From positions 1 to 33,899 of the forward strand of contig CAIJFT010000319.1 of NCBI GenBank assembly GCA_903820035.1: 33,899 nucleotides of DNA. The letters run 5' to 3'. A program made the position numbers and the translations under genes. Positions 8,031 through 16,694 of the stretch are shown here, piece after piece (positions within the stretch are counted from its first letter, which is position 1; every line of letters begins with the position of its first letter). Origin of the DNA: an uncultured Opitutia bacterium (GTDB lineage: Bacteria; Verrucomicrobiota; Verrucomicrobiia; Opitutales; Opitutaceae). The notes beneath the pieces were generated by a model. That model saw nothing but the letters and a program-made list of their open reading frames with translations, ran no database searches and was not told the origin of the DNA.

Positions 8031-8341
8031 GACGGAATCAAACACAACTCCCGCGGGATGAAGCGCCCGCGGCGGGTGGGAATAAAACGAGTCCACGCGA
8101 ACGCGCGGACTCGGGGTAGCGGGAAGCTTCGCCGGCGCGACGGACGCGTCGAGCCGCGCGTTTACCCGGAATGCGGTGGCGAGGCCCCCGGCTTCACGTT
8201 TACGCACCCGCGCTGCCGCGCAACGGCGCGGGTGTCACCCGGTGCGTAAGCTCAGGGACAAGGAGCCGTCCAACCACCGTGTCGCAACGTCCGGTCCCTG
8301 CGCTCACGCGGAGGGCGACCTCGGATGCGCGGACTTCAGAC
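8031..8341. other. 311-bp spacer upstream of ligA with alternative hairpins and repeats
   Basis: No gene is seen. On the ligA-proximal side, 8058-8078 holds a GAAGCGCCCGCGGCGGGTGG string related to the palindrome at 10137-10182. In the middle, two overlapping inverted repeats compete. CACCCGCGC (8205-8213) can pair with GCGCGGGTG (8226-8234), or TTACGCACC (8200-8208) can pair with GGTGCGTAA (8241-8249). These exclude each other and lie in what would be the ligA leader if transcription starts near the upstream gene. A type A hairpin is at 8294-8319. Regulation is possible but not shown. Confidence 0.5.
8294..8319. repeat. Type A hairpin repeat (imperfect stem)
   Basis: CCCTGCG, loop CTCACG, then CGGAGGG and a CGAC tail. 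It matches the copy at 20385-20410 except that the right stem has GGA instead of GCA, which breaks part of the pairing. It lies 22 bp beyond the stop of the YtcJ-type amidohydrolase. Confidence 0.75.
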
Positions 8342-10063
8342 CTAGCGCGTAAACACGGCCTTACCCTCGACCCACGTCTGCAGCACGCGGGTCGTCTTCA
8401 CGTCGTCGACGGGGCAGGTCAGCAAATCACGGTCGACCACGATGAAGTCGGCGCGCTTGCCGGGCTCGAGCGAGCCGAGCTCCTTTTCCCAGAAGAGCAG
8501 GAAGGCGTTGTTGCGCGTGTAGAACTCGATCGCCTGCCGGCGCGTCAACGCCTCCTCGGGGTGCAGTTCGCCGTCATACCATTTCGCGCGGCGCGTGAGG
8601 GTCGTCCACATCGCGAGGAACGGATTGTAGGGGTTGATCGCCCGGAGGTCGCCGATCTTGAGCATGTGGTCGGAACCGCCGCCCGTCATGCCGCCCGCGG
8701 CAAGGATACTCTTCAACGGCTGGAAATACCGCAGCCGGTCGTAGCCGAACTGGCCGACGAGGGTGCGGGTGTCGAGGTAGAGCCAGATGGGTTGGATATC
8801 GAGCACGACCCCGAGGCGCGCCGATTGCGCGACGGTGTCGGCCGTCATGAAGTTCGAGTGGGTGATCCCCATCCGCAGCGGGCGCACGGGAATTTCGCGG
8901 TTCACCTGCTCATACGCCTCGAGGAGCGTCGTGCCCGCGGCGTCGCCGACGGCATGCGCGGTGAACTGCATCCCGTGCTGCGCCACGCGCCGGACCATGG
9001 CGAGCAGGCGATCGGGCGGGACGTTCAGCACGCCGCGGTAGGTGTCGTCGCGGATGCCGTAGTTCTCGTTCCGGCCCCACGGCTTCAGCATGTACGAACT
9101 GCCGGTGAGCATGCCGCCATCGAGCCAGATCTTGGTGCCGATGAGGTGCACCCACGGGTCCTCGCGGCGCAACGGACTCGCCGCGATCTGGTCAATCGCC
9201 GTCAGAATCGAGTCCATGCTGCCGATGGTGGGAAACGTCTGCGACAACGCCACACGCACCGTGAGTGCGCCGCGTTCGCGGAGTTTCAGGTACTGCTGGT
9301 TGGACGCCGCCGAGGCCCCGCGATCGGCGATCGTCGTGAAGCCGATCTGGTTGTAATCACGAAACAGCGCCTGCAGGCGGCCAAGTTGCTCGGCCTCGGT
9401 CGCGGCGCGTCCGCCCGGTGTTTTGATGTACCGCGAGATGCCACGGGTGAGCCCATTGGGTTCGCCGTTGGCGTCTTTCTCAAGATAGCCGGGCCCGCCG
9501 TCGCTCACCTGAAAATTCCGGTCGAAGCCGCATTTCTGCAGGGCGAGCGAGTTGAGCATGTTATCCGGCCCGGTGCGAAAATTCACCGGATGCTGCGGCG
9601 CCGCGGCGTCGAGCTCGGCCTTCGTCGGGTAACGCGATTCCTTCAGCCGCGTGATGAAGACCTGGGCGGTCTGGATCCATTGCCCCGCGGGGACGACCTT
9701 CGTTCGCGCGCGGATGTACGCGAGCACATCGGCGATCGTCTCCATGTCAGGCACCTCGTGGTCGAACTCGAACATCGCCGCCGCCGGAGCATGCACGTGG
9801 GAATCGATCAGCCCGGGCAGCACCATCTGCCCGCCCAGCTCGTGGGTGCTCGTCTTGCCAGGTTGCGCCAGCCGGCGGATCTCAGCCGTCGTGCCCACCG
9901 CGACGATCTTGCCGCCGCGGACCGCGAAGGCCTCGCGCACGGTGAAGCCGGCATCGACGGTCAGAATCTTGCCGCCGAGGAACACCGCATCCGGCGGCGG
10001 CTCCTGGGCCGGGAGGACGGAAAAGAGCAATAACGCAGCGACGGAGAACAGGAAAGCACGCAT
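8342..10063 (-). CDS. Secreted amidohydrolase, YtcJ-like (amidohydrolase 3 family)
   Basis: The protein has 573 residues. Residues 1-20 are a Sec signal peptide (FLFSVAALLLFSVLPAQ). The N-terminal beta-sandwich part (DAVFLGGKILTVD, VRGGKIVAVG) and the C-terminal return (LGSLEPGKRADFIVVDRDLL) enclose the TIM barrel, as usual for this family. Metal-site marks are DSHVH (87-91), KIWLDGG, HAVGDAAG and GGSDHMLKIGD. YtcJ-type enzymes hydrolyse amide or N-formyl bonds; no substrate can be assigned here. The start codon lies 177 bp from that of a divergent esterase gene, and the gap contains a long palindrome at 10137-10182. A type A hairpin follows the stop codon. Confidence 0.9.
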   Translation of the reverse strand: MRAFLFSVAALLLFSVLPAQEPPPDAVFLGGKILTVDAGFTVREAFAVRGGKIVAVGTTAEIRRLAQPGKTSTHELGGQMVLPGLIDSHVHAPAAAMFEFDHEVPDMETIADVLAYIRARTKVVPAGQWIQTAQVFITRLKESRYPTKAELDAAAPQHPVNFRTGPDNMLNSLALQKCGFDRNFQVSDGGPGYLEKDANGEPNGLTRGISRYIKTPGGRAATEAEQLGRLQALFRDYNQIGFTTIADRGASAASNQQYLKLRERGALTVRVALSQTFPTIGSMDSILTAIDQIAASPLRREDPWVHLIGTKIWLDGGMLTGSSYMLKPWGRNENYGIRDDTYRGVLNVPPDRLLAMVRRVAQHGMQFTAHAVGDAAGTTLLEAYEQVNREIPVRPLRMGITHSNFMTADTVAQSARLGVVLDIQPIWLYLDTRTLVGQFGYDRLRYFQPLKSILAAGGMTGGGSDHMLKIGDLRAINPYNPFLAMWTTLTRRAKWYDGELHPEEALTRRQAIEFYTRNNAFLLFWEKELGSLEPGKRADFIVVDRDLLTCPVDDVKTTRVLQTWVEGKAVFTR

Positions 10064-10136
10064 GGGAATTCAGTGGGGTGCCGGCAGCGTCCGCGATGCG
10101 CGCCCGGTTTTCAACCTCCGTGACGATTTCCGACGT

Positions 10137-10182
10137 AGGTCAGCACGCGCGCCGGCTGAAGCGCCCGCCAGCGGGCTGACCT
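10137..10182. repeat. Palindromic repeat in a divergent promoter region
   Basis: The outer arms AGGTCAGC (10137-10144) and GCTGACCT (10175-10182) are perfectly complementary. The interior contains the smaller palindromes GCGCGC and CCCGCCAGCGGG. Part of it (TGAAGCGCCCGC) also occurs at 8057-8068 upstream of ligA, which suggests a dispersed element. It lies between divergent start codons at 10063 and 10241, so it could affect both promoters. Confidence 0.65.
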
Positions 10183-10240
10183 CCCACCACCCTTTACGCC
10201 ATGCGCCAAACGCTCCATCAACGGACACCCCTCCCCGCGC

Positions 10241-12226
10241 ATGAACCTTCGCCGTTTCGCCACCCTGTTGATCTGCCTCACCGTTTCGCTCGCCGCCGCC
10301 GAAAGTCCGGGCGACCGGATGCTCACCGAGTATTTCCGCACTGAGACCGCGCGCGTGCAGGCGCAGACCTTCTCGGGTGTCACCACCCTGGCTGACTGGA
10401 CGCACCAGCGCGACGCCGCCCGCGCGCAGTTGTTCGAAATGCTCGGCCTCGCGCCGTTGCCCGAACGCACGGATCTCCAGCCGGTGATCACCGGACGCGA
10501 GGAGCAGCCGGACTTCGTCGTCGAAAAACTCCATTTCCAGTCGCTCCCCGGCCTCTACGTCACCGCCAACTTCTACGTTCCGAAAAACCTGCAGGGCAAA
10601 AAAGTCCCCGCCATCCTCTACGGCTGCGGCCACGCGAGCGTGAAGGACGGCAACGTCAGCGTCGGCAACAAGGCCGGCTACCAGCACCACGGCGCGTGGT
10701 TTGCGCGGCACGGTTACGCCTGCCTGATCATCGACACGATCCAGCTCGGCGAACTCGAAGGCGTGCACCACGGCACGAGCCGCTTCGGCATGTACTGGTG
10801 GAACTCACGCGGCTACACCCCCGCCGGCGTCGAGGCCTGGAACGGCATCCGCGCCCTCGACTACCTGCAGTCGCGCCCCGAGGTCGACGGCGACAAGATC
10901 GGCATGACCGGTCGTTCCGGCGGCGGCGCCTACACGTGGTACACCGCCGCGCTCGACGAACGCATCAAGGTCGCCGTGCCTGTCGCCGGCATCACGGACC
11001 TCCACAACCACGTCGTGGACGGCACGGTGAAGGGTCACTGCGACTGCATGTTCCTCGTGAACACCTACCGCTGGGACTACGGCAAACTCGCCGCCCTGCT
11101 CGCGCCACGACCGCTGCTCCTCGCCAATTCCGACAAGGACACGATCTTCCCGCTCGAGGGCGTGCTTCGCATCCACCGCGACCTCGCGCACATCTACGGT
11201 CTGTATAAAGCCACGGACAAACTCGGCCTGCTCATCACCGAAGGTCCGCACAAGGACACGCAGGACCTGCAGGTGCCCGCGTTCCGCTGGTTCAACCGCT
11301 GGCTGAAGGGCGCCGACCCGATCATCAGCGACGCCGCCGAAAAAGTCTTCACTCCGAAACAACTGCGGGTGCTCGACGCCACGGCGCAGCCCGCCGACGA
11401 GCGCACGACGAAGATCCACGAAACGTTTGTGCCGCTCGCGACGCCGGCGGTGCCCGCGAGCGCCGCGGCTTGGCAAACCCAACGCGACGCCTGGCGTCAG
11501 GCCCTGCGCGAAAAATCCTTCGGTGGCTGGCCCGACACGGCCGAGCCGCTCGCCCTCGCGCGCGCCGGCGAGCTCAAGCTCGGCGCCCTCCGCGGCGCGA
11601 CGTGGGAATTTACGAGCCAGGGTGTCGTGCGCCTGCCGCTGCGCATCTACGCGAAGGGACCCTTCAACGCGGCGAAGCGCGTGGTGCTGCGCGTCGTCGA
11701 CGACGCCGCCTGGGCACAGCCGAAACTCAGCGCCTCCGACGCCGCCGAGCTGGAGCGCGGCGAGACCGCGTTTGTCGATTTCGCCCCGCGGGGGCTCGGT
11801 CCGACGGCGTCCGCGGCCAGCGCCGCCGATCAGAACCAACTCCGCCGCCGCTATCTGCTCCTCGGCCAAACGGTCGACGGCATGCGCGTGTGGGACATCC
11901 AGCGCGCCGTCGCCGCGCTGCGCTCACGCGAACTCTTCGGCGACACGCCCGTCCAGCTGCAGGGCGAAAAAAATCAGGCCGTGAACGCCCTCTACGCCTC
12001 ACTCTTCATTGAAGGACTCGCGGGCCTCGAGCTGACGGCGCCGCCGGTCTCACATATGAGCGGACCCGACTACCTCAACGTGCTCCGTTTCATCGACATT
12101 CCGCAGGCGACCGCGATGGCCGCCGAGCGCCAGCCGGTGAAATTGCGCGAGGCGAACCTCGACGCCTGGGCGTGGGCGACGAAGACCGCCGCCGTCCTCG
12201 GCTGGCCGCGCGAACGTTTACAGTAA
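10241..12226 (+). CDS. Secreted alpha/beta-hydrolase, acetyl-xylan-esterase / dienelactone-hydrolase-like
   Basis: The protein has 661 residues with a Sec signal peptide (1-20, SLAAA|ESPG). The hydrolase domain spans about 90-370. It has VPAILYGCGH (strand and oxyanion region, 122-131), the nucleophile elbow GRSGGG (Ser226), LLLANSDKDTIFP with the acid Asp near 298-300, and TEGPHKD with the catalytic His337. RALDYLQSRPEVDGDKIGMT just before the elbow is typical of bacterial acetyl-xylan esterases and related prolyl-oligopeptidase-fold enzymes. The remaining 290 residues form a second domain (about 400-661) that I do not recognise, with LPLRIYAKG and a C-terminal DAWAWATKTAAVLGWPRERL. A periplasmic or extracellular esterase acting on plant polysaccharide decorations fits the context, but the substrate is a guess. 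A type B repeat begins 8 bp after the stop. Confidence 0.85.
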   Translation: MNLRRFATLLICLTVSLAAAESPGDRMLTEYFRTETARVQAQTFSGVTTLADWTHQRDAARAQLFEMLGLAPLPERTDLQPVITGREEQPDFVVEKLHFQSLPGLYVTANFYVPKNLQGKKVPAILYGCGHASVKDGNVSVGNKAGYQHHGAWFARHGYACLIIDTIQLGELEGVHHGTSRFGMYWWNSRGYTPAGVEAWNGIRALDYLQSRPEVDGDKIGMTGRSGGGAYTWYTAALDERIKVAVPVAGITDLHNHVVDGTVKGHCDCMFLVNTYRWDYGKLAALLAPRPLLLANSDKDTIFPLEGVLRIHRDLAHIYGLYKATDKLGLLITEGPHKDTQDLQVPAFRWFNRWLKGADPIISDAAEKVFTPKQLRVLDATAQPADERTTKIHETFVPLATPAVPASAAAWQTQRDAWRQALREKSFGGWPDTAEPLALARAGELKLGALRGATWEFTSQGVVRLPLRIYAKGPFNAAKRVVLRVVDDAAWAQPKLSASDAAELERGETAFVDFAPRGLGPTASAASAADQNQLRRRYLLLGQTVDGMRVWDIQRAVAALRSRELFGDTPVQLQGEKNQAVNALYASLFIEGLAGLELTAPPVSHMSGPDYLNVLRFIDIPQATAMAAERQPVKLREANLDAWAWATKTAAVLGWPRERLQ

Positions 12227-12233
12227 GTCCGAC

Positions 12234-12307
12234 GGAGCCCCGGTGTCCCCATCGGGATGAAACGAGAGAGGCCACGAACCAACCCGATGAGAACATCGGA
12301 TCCCACC
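12234..12307. repeat. Type B palindromic repeat, left of the acyltransferase gene
   Basis: The left arm, 12234-12256, contains CCGGTGTCCCCATCGGG; the right arm, 12283-12307, contains CCCGATGAGAACATCGGATC. Read on the minus strand it aligns well with the element at 13713-13785: both have CATCGGGTTGGTTCGT, then a GTTTCA segment, then an arm ending CCGGGGC or TCGGGGC. The two copies are in opposite orientation and bracket the gene at 12444-13649. Confidence 0.75.
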
Positions 12308-12443
12308 CGCTCGCAGGCCCGCTCCCCTCCCGTGCGCCGGCCCGCTCCACCGGCAAATCGAAGTTTCTGCCCTCCCCGACCTTCCGGCTCACCGCCTTTT
12401 CCGTGCTCCCGTTTCGATCCTGCGGGTAAGCGCCGGGCGACAC

Positions 12444-13649
<1,206 letters not shown>

Positions 13650-13712
13650 GCCCCGACTCTTGGACGGGCGCCGCCCGCGGCTCAATCTTCAACCGTATGA
13701 CCAATCCGGCGG

Positions 13713-13785
13713 GGTCCGAGGTCCTTCATCGGGTTGGTTCGTTTCACCTCACATCACCGCCCGAAGGGGGACATCGGGGCCCACC
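13713..13785. repeat. Type B palindromic repeat, right of the acyltransferase gene
   Basis: It contains CTTCATCGGGTTGGTTCG on the left and CCCGAAGGGGGACATCGGGG on the right (13760-13779), ending in CCCACC. It is the inverted partner of 12234-12307. Its left arm is more degenerate than that of the copy at 4877-4955. Confidence 0.75.
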
Positions 13786-13826
13786 TATTGGCTCTTTCCC
13801 AACGTGCACCGGCATGAGGCCGGCAC

Positions 13827-14038
13827 TCAGAGCGTCGCGCGGAACGCTTCGGGCGTGAGCCCGGCAACCTGGGAATGTAGCCCATGGTGTAGGCATTGAC
13901 CGGATTGGGCCGCGGGACCTGCAGCATGACGACCCCGTTGGACATCGTGGCGTGCTTACCTTGGCGCAGCACACGAAACCCGCACTTCTCCAGCACTCGC
14001 ACCGCATCCTTTTGGCGGATGCCCGGCAGCTTCGGCAT
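13827..14038 (-). pseudogene. hicA: hicA-type toxin, frameshifted
   Basis: The start MPKLPGIRQKDAVRVLEKCG and then GKHATMSNGVVMLQVPRPN and VNAYTMGYI match the HicA/YcfA mRNA-interferase family, including the His of the conserved GKH motif. After GYI the frame runs into unrelated Arg-rich sequence for about 40 more codons and into a type B repeat. In the next frame, however, the expected ending QVAGLTPEAFRATL and a stop codon (13827-13829) appear. The break lies at about 13868-13882. Restoring one base gives a protein of about 70 residues, the normal family length. So the gene is frameshifted unless this is a sequencing error. The upstream hicB is also broken. Confidence 0.82.
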
Positions 14039-14044
14039 AGACGC

Positions 14045-14254
14045 TCAGACCACCACGATTTCGTGCGCGACCGAGCGGACGGATGCATCACCACTGATTT
14101 CTTCGGCTTGGGCCGCGAGGTATTCAGCAATGGCCTCCCGAATATTGGCAACGGCTTCGGCGCGAGTTGCGCCCTGCGAGCAGCAGCCAGGCAGCTGGTC
14201 GCACGACACCGCCTAGCCCTCATCTGATTCGACGAGCGTGATACCGTAGGTCAT
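14045..14254 (-). pseudogene. hicB: hicB-type antitoxin with a nonsense codon
   Basis: The frame begins MTYGITLVESDEG, meets TAG at 14213-14215, and continues without shift as AVSCDQLPGCCSQGATRAEA and VANIREAIAEYLAAQAEEI to a proper stop at 14045. This is the partial RNase-H-like HicB fold: HicB proteins normally have an aromatic residue or similar at the position of the TAG (EGYAVSC-like), so a Tyr codon changed to TAG is the simple reading. The total would be 69 residues, with no C-terminal DNA-binding part visible. It lies 6 bp before hicA, the common hicBA order. Translation could restart downstream, but no good start codon is near the break. Confidence 0.8.
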
Positions 14255-14517
14255 CGCGGCAAGGTAGCCCCGGCAGTCGACGGGGCAAGGTGCGGCCACC
14301 ACGGAAAACAGGTAGGCATACCCGAACTCAAGAGGCGGGAGGGCGTTTATGCCCCCGATTTTTTCGCCGGAAAAGTCCCAACACCAAGCCGCCCCCATCG
14401 TCAAACGAGCGGCCTGAAAACAGCATCGTCACGGTGCGCGAAACGCGCACGGTTTCCGGCAAGGTGTGGCAGGCCTGCGCCTGCGCTTCCGTTTACCCCA
14501 GCCCGAACTATCTCCCC

Positions 14518-15609
14518 ATGCGTTACCCGTCGCTACTACTCTTACTCGGATCCTTCACGCTTGGCTGCTCGTCGCCCGCGTGCGCCGCCGACACCCCGCC
14601 CGCGTTCACCGAGATCCGCAAGATCGACGTCCACTCGCACATCTTCGAGGACGTGCCGGCGATCCACGCGCTCTTCCGCCGGATCAACGTCCGCACGATC
14701 AACGTCTGCGTACCCGGCGGCGACGGGCATCTCGCAACGATGGACCGGATCGCGTTCGAGCTCTACCGCAAGGAGCCGACGCTCTATCCGGTCACGACGA
14801 CGTTCGACGTCCTCACGCGCGACGAACCCGACTACGCCGCGCGCACCAACGCGTGGCTCGACGCGGCCTTCGCCCGCGGGGCCGTCGCCGTGAAAATTTG
14901 GAAGGAGGTCGGCATCGATATCAAAGACCGGAACGGGAAGTTCATCCTCCCCGACGATCCGCGCTTCGACCCGATCTACGCGCACCTCGCGCAACGTGGT
15001 AAACCACTCCACGCCCACCTCGCCGAGCCGATCGACGCGTGGCTCCCGCTCGACCCGAACAGCGCGCACTACGGCTACTATTCAACGAACCCGCAGTGGC
15101 ACCTCTACGGCAAACCCGAGTACCCGAGCCACGCCGCGATCATCGCCGCCCGGGACCATATCCTGAAAAAACACCCGACGCTGGTCGTCGTGGGCGCCCA
15201 CCTCGGTAGCCTGGAACACGACCTCAACGGCATCGCGGAGCGGTTGGAACGCTATCCGAACTTCTTCATCGAGGTCGCCGCCCGCACGCGCAACCTCACG
15301 CGCCACCCGAGCGAGCAGGTCCGCGCGCTCTTCCTCAAATTTCCCGACCGGATCATGTACGGCGTCGATGCCAGCTGGTTGCCCCACCGCCGACCCCAAC
15401 CGCCGACCGACGCCCAGCGCAACGCCCACGCACAGATGCTCGAGGCACGTTACCAAGCCGACTTCGATTACTACGCGGGTCAGGGCGAAGTCACCTACAA
15501 CGGTCGCAAGGTGCAGGCGCTGAATCTCCCGCGCCCCGTGCTGGAAAAATTCTACCACGCCAACGCCGAACGCATCTACCGGCTCGATGCCGCGTGGGCG
15601 GGGAAGTGA
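14518..15609 (+). CDS. Secreted amidohydrolase (TIM-barrel, amidohydrolase 2-like)
   Basis: The protein has 363 residues starting at ATG 14518; an open extension of 76 codons upstream has no signal peptide or homology, so it is rejected. The N-terminus MRYPSLLLLLGSFTLGCSSP is a signal sequence. Cleavage may be after CAA, or at TLGC if it is a lipoprotein, though the -3 Thr is a weak lipobox. DVHSHIFED gives the HxH metal motif, LHAHLAEP the third His, VVVGAHLGSLE the fourth, and MYGVDASWLP the usual catalytic Asp. The ending FYHANAERIYRL is the family signature NAxRxY/F. The substrate is unknown. Its neighbours are unrelated, so it probably forms its own transcription unit, ending 38 bp from the convergent apbE. 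Confidence 0.88.
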   Translation: MRYPSLLLLLGSFTLGCSSPACAADTPPAFTEIRKIDVHSHIFEDVPAIHALFRRINVRTINVCVPGGDGHLATMDRIAFELYRKEPTLYPVTTTFDVLTRDEPDYAARTNAWLDAAFARGAVAVKIWKEVGIDIKDRNGKFILPDDPRFDPIYAHLAQRGKPLHAHLAEPIDAWLPLDPNSAHYGYYSTNPQWHLYGKPEYPSHAAIIAARDHILKKHPTLVVVGAHLGSLEHDLNGIAERLERYPNFFIEVAARTRNLTRHPSEQVRALFLKFPDRIMYGVDASWLPHRRPQPPTDAQRNAHAQMLEARYQADFDYYAGQGEVTYNGRKVQALNLPRPVLEKFYHANAERIYRLDAAWAGK

Positions 15610-15647
15610 ATGAGGCCGGACCCGACCGGGCAAGCCGGCGGACTCCG

Positions 15648-16694
15648 TTACCGCCGCGAATCCAACGCCGGCGTCACGCGCTGCTCAATCCGATCAGCGC
15701 GGCGCACCTGAAACAACGCGGCCCAGCCCCGTTCGCTCGCAAAGCGAAACCCCGCGTCCGCGCCGAGCACGAATAAGGCCGTCGCACGCGAACTCGCGGC
15801 GGCGGACGTTTCCGCGATCACGCTCACCGCCGCCAACTCGCCGCGCACCGGCTCCCCACTCCGCGGGTCGATGATGTGGCCGTAACGCCGGCCACCTTGT
15901 GCGAAGAAATTCCGGTAATCACCGGAGGTCCCCAGCGCTTCGCCGGTCAGCGTCACCACGCGCGCCACGCCGGTTTCGGCGGGTTCGATCGCCACGCGCC
16001 AGCCCAAGCCGTCGAGGCCCTGCCCGGCGGAGCGCACATCGCCGGCGATGAGCACGAGGTGATTCGTCGCCCCGAGTCCGGTGAGCAACCCGCCCACGGC
16101 ATCGGCGCTAAATCCCTTCGCCAGCGACGCGAAATCCGCGGTCATGCCCGGCCGCGTGCGCCGCAGCGCCGGCGGCTCCGCCCGCGTCTCAAGCGCCCGC
16201 CAGTCGACCAGCGCCCGGCCGCGGGCAATTTCCTCCGCGGTCGGCAACGGTCCGCTCCGCCGCTGCGCGCCGAAGCCCCAGAGTTGCACCAGCGGCCATA
16301 CGGTCGCGTCGAAGGCCCCGTCGGTCAGCACACTAAGCTCGCGGCTCTGCGCCGCCACCGCGGCGAGCTCCGTCGGCACGTCCACCCAGCCGCAGGTGCC
16401 CGACGCGTTGAAGCGGGAGAGATCGGAGGTTGGTCGGTACGTGGACAACTGCTGCTCAAGTTGCTCCAAGCGGGCGGCGACGCGGTGCTCGACCTCGGCC
16501 GCTGCCAGCGCGGGCGTCGGCTGAACCCATTTCACCGTCCACGTCGTCCCCATCGCCTTGCCGGTAATCGCCGCCGGCTCCGCTGCGACGGCCGTTGCGA
16601 TCACCGCAACCCAAACCAGCCAAAACCGTACCCGGTGGGACCCGATGTCCCCATCGGGTCGTTCCCTCGCGGAAAAGCCATCCGCACTCCTCAC
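15648..16694 (-). CDS. apbE: FAD:protein FMN transferase (ApbE)
   Basis: ApbE cleaves FAD and attaches FMN through a phosphoester bond to Thr/Ser of partner flavoproteins outside the cytoplasm. Family marks are MGTTWTVKW near the mature N-terminus, LSTYRPTSDLSRFN, FASLAKGFSADAV, HLVLIAGDVRSAG, and GTSGDYRNFF followed by RYGHIIDPRSG, where the Asp of DPRSG helps bind Mg. I place the start at GTG 16694, which overlaps the TGA of the upstream gene (GTGA), giving 348 residues; no in-frame ATG gives a signal peptide. The signal core is FWLVWVAVIATAVAAE. Its n-region is encoded by a type B half-repeat (16634-16658), so the start may have been shaped by that insertion. Its substrate is almost certainly the FMN-binding protein encoded immediately upstream. 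Confidence 0.9.
   Translation of the reverse strand: MRSADGFSARERPDGDIGSHRVRFWLVWVAVIATAVAAEPAAITGKAMGTTWTVKWVQPTPALAAAEVEHRVAARLEQLEQQLSTYRPTSDLSRFNASGTCGWVDVPTELAAVAAQSRELSVLTDGAFDATVWPLVQLWGFGAQRRSGPLPTAEEIARGRALVDWRALETRAEPPALRRTRPGMTADFASLAKGFSADAVGGLLTGLGATNHLVLIAGDVRSAGQGLDGLGWRVAIEPAETGVARVVTLTGEALGTSGDYRNFFAQGGRRYGHIIDPRSGEPVRGELAAVSVIAETSAAASSRATALFVLGADAGFRFASERGWAALFQVRRADRIEQRVTPALDSRR
16634..16658. repeat. Type B half-repeat inside the apbE leader/signal-peptide region
   Basis: A single arm containing GGGACCCGATGTCCCCATC and ending GGG, nearly identical to the arms at 4877-4955. No second arm is visible. It encodes the segment RPDGDIGSH of ApbE in the chosen reading frame. Confidence 0.75.

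Noticed and set aside
13754-14038. HicA as an intact 94-residue protein
   Set aside because: The last 40 residues are unlike the family and run into a repeat, while the true C-terminus is present in the next frame.
14434-14450. Perfect hairpin GTGCGCG-AAA-CGCGCAC upstream of the amidohydrolase
   Set aside because: It has no T-run and no second copy in the window. It might be an operator, but nothing supports this beyond the palindrome.
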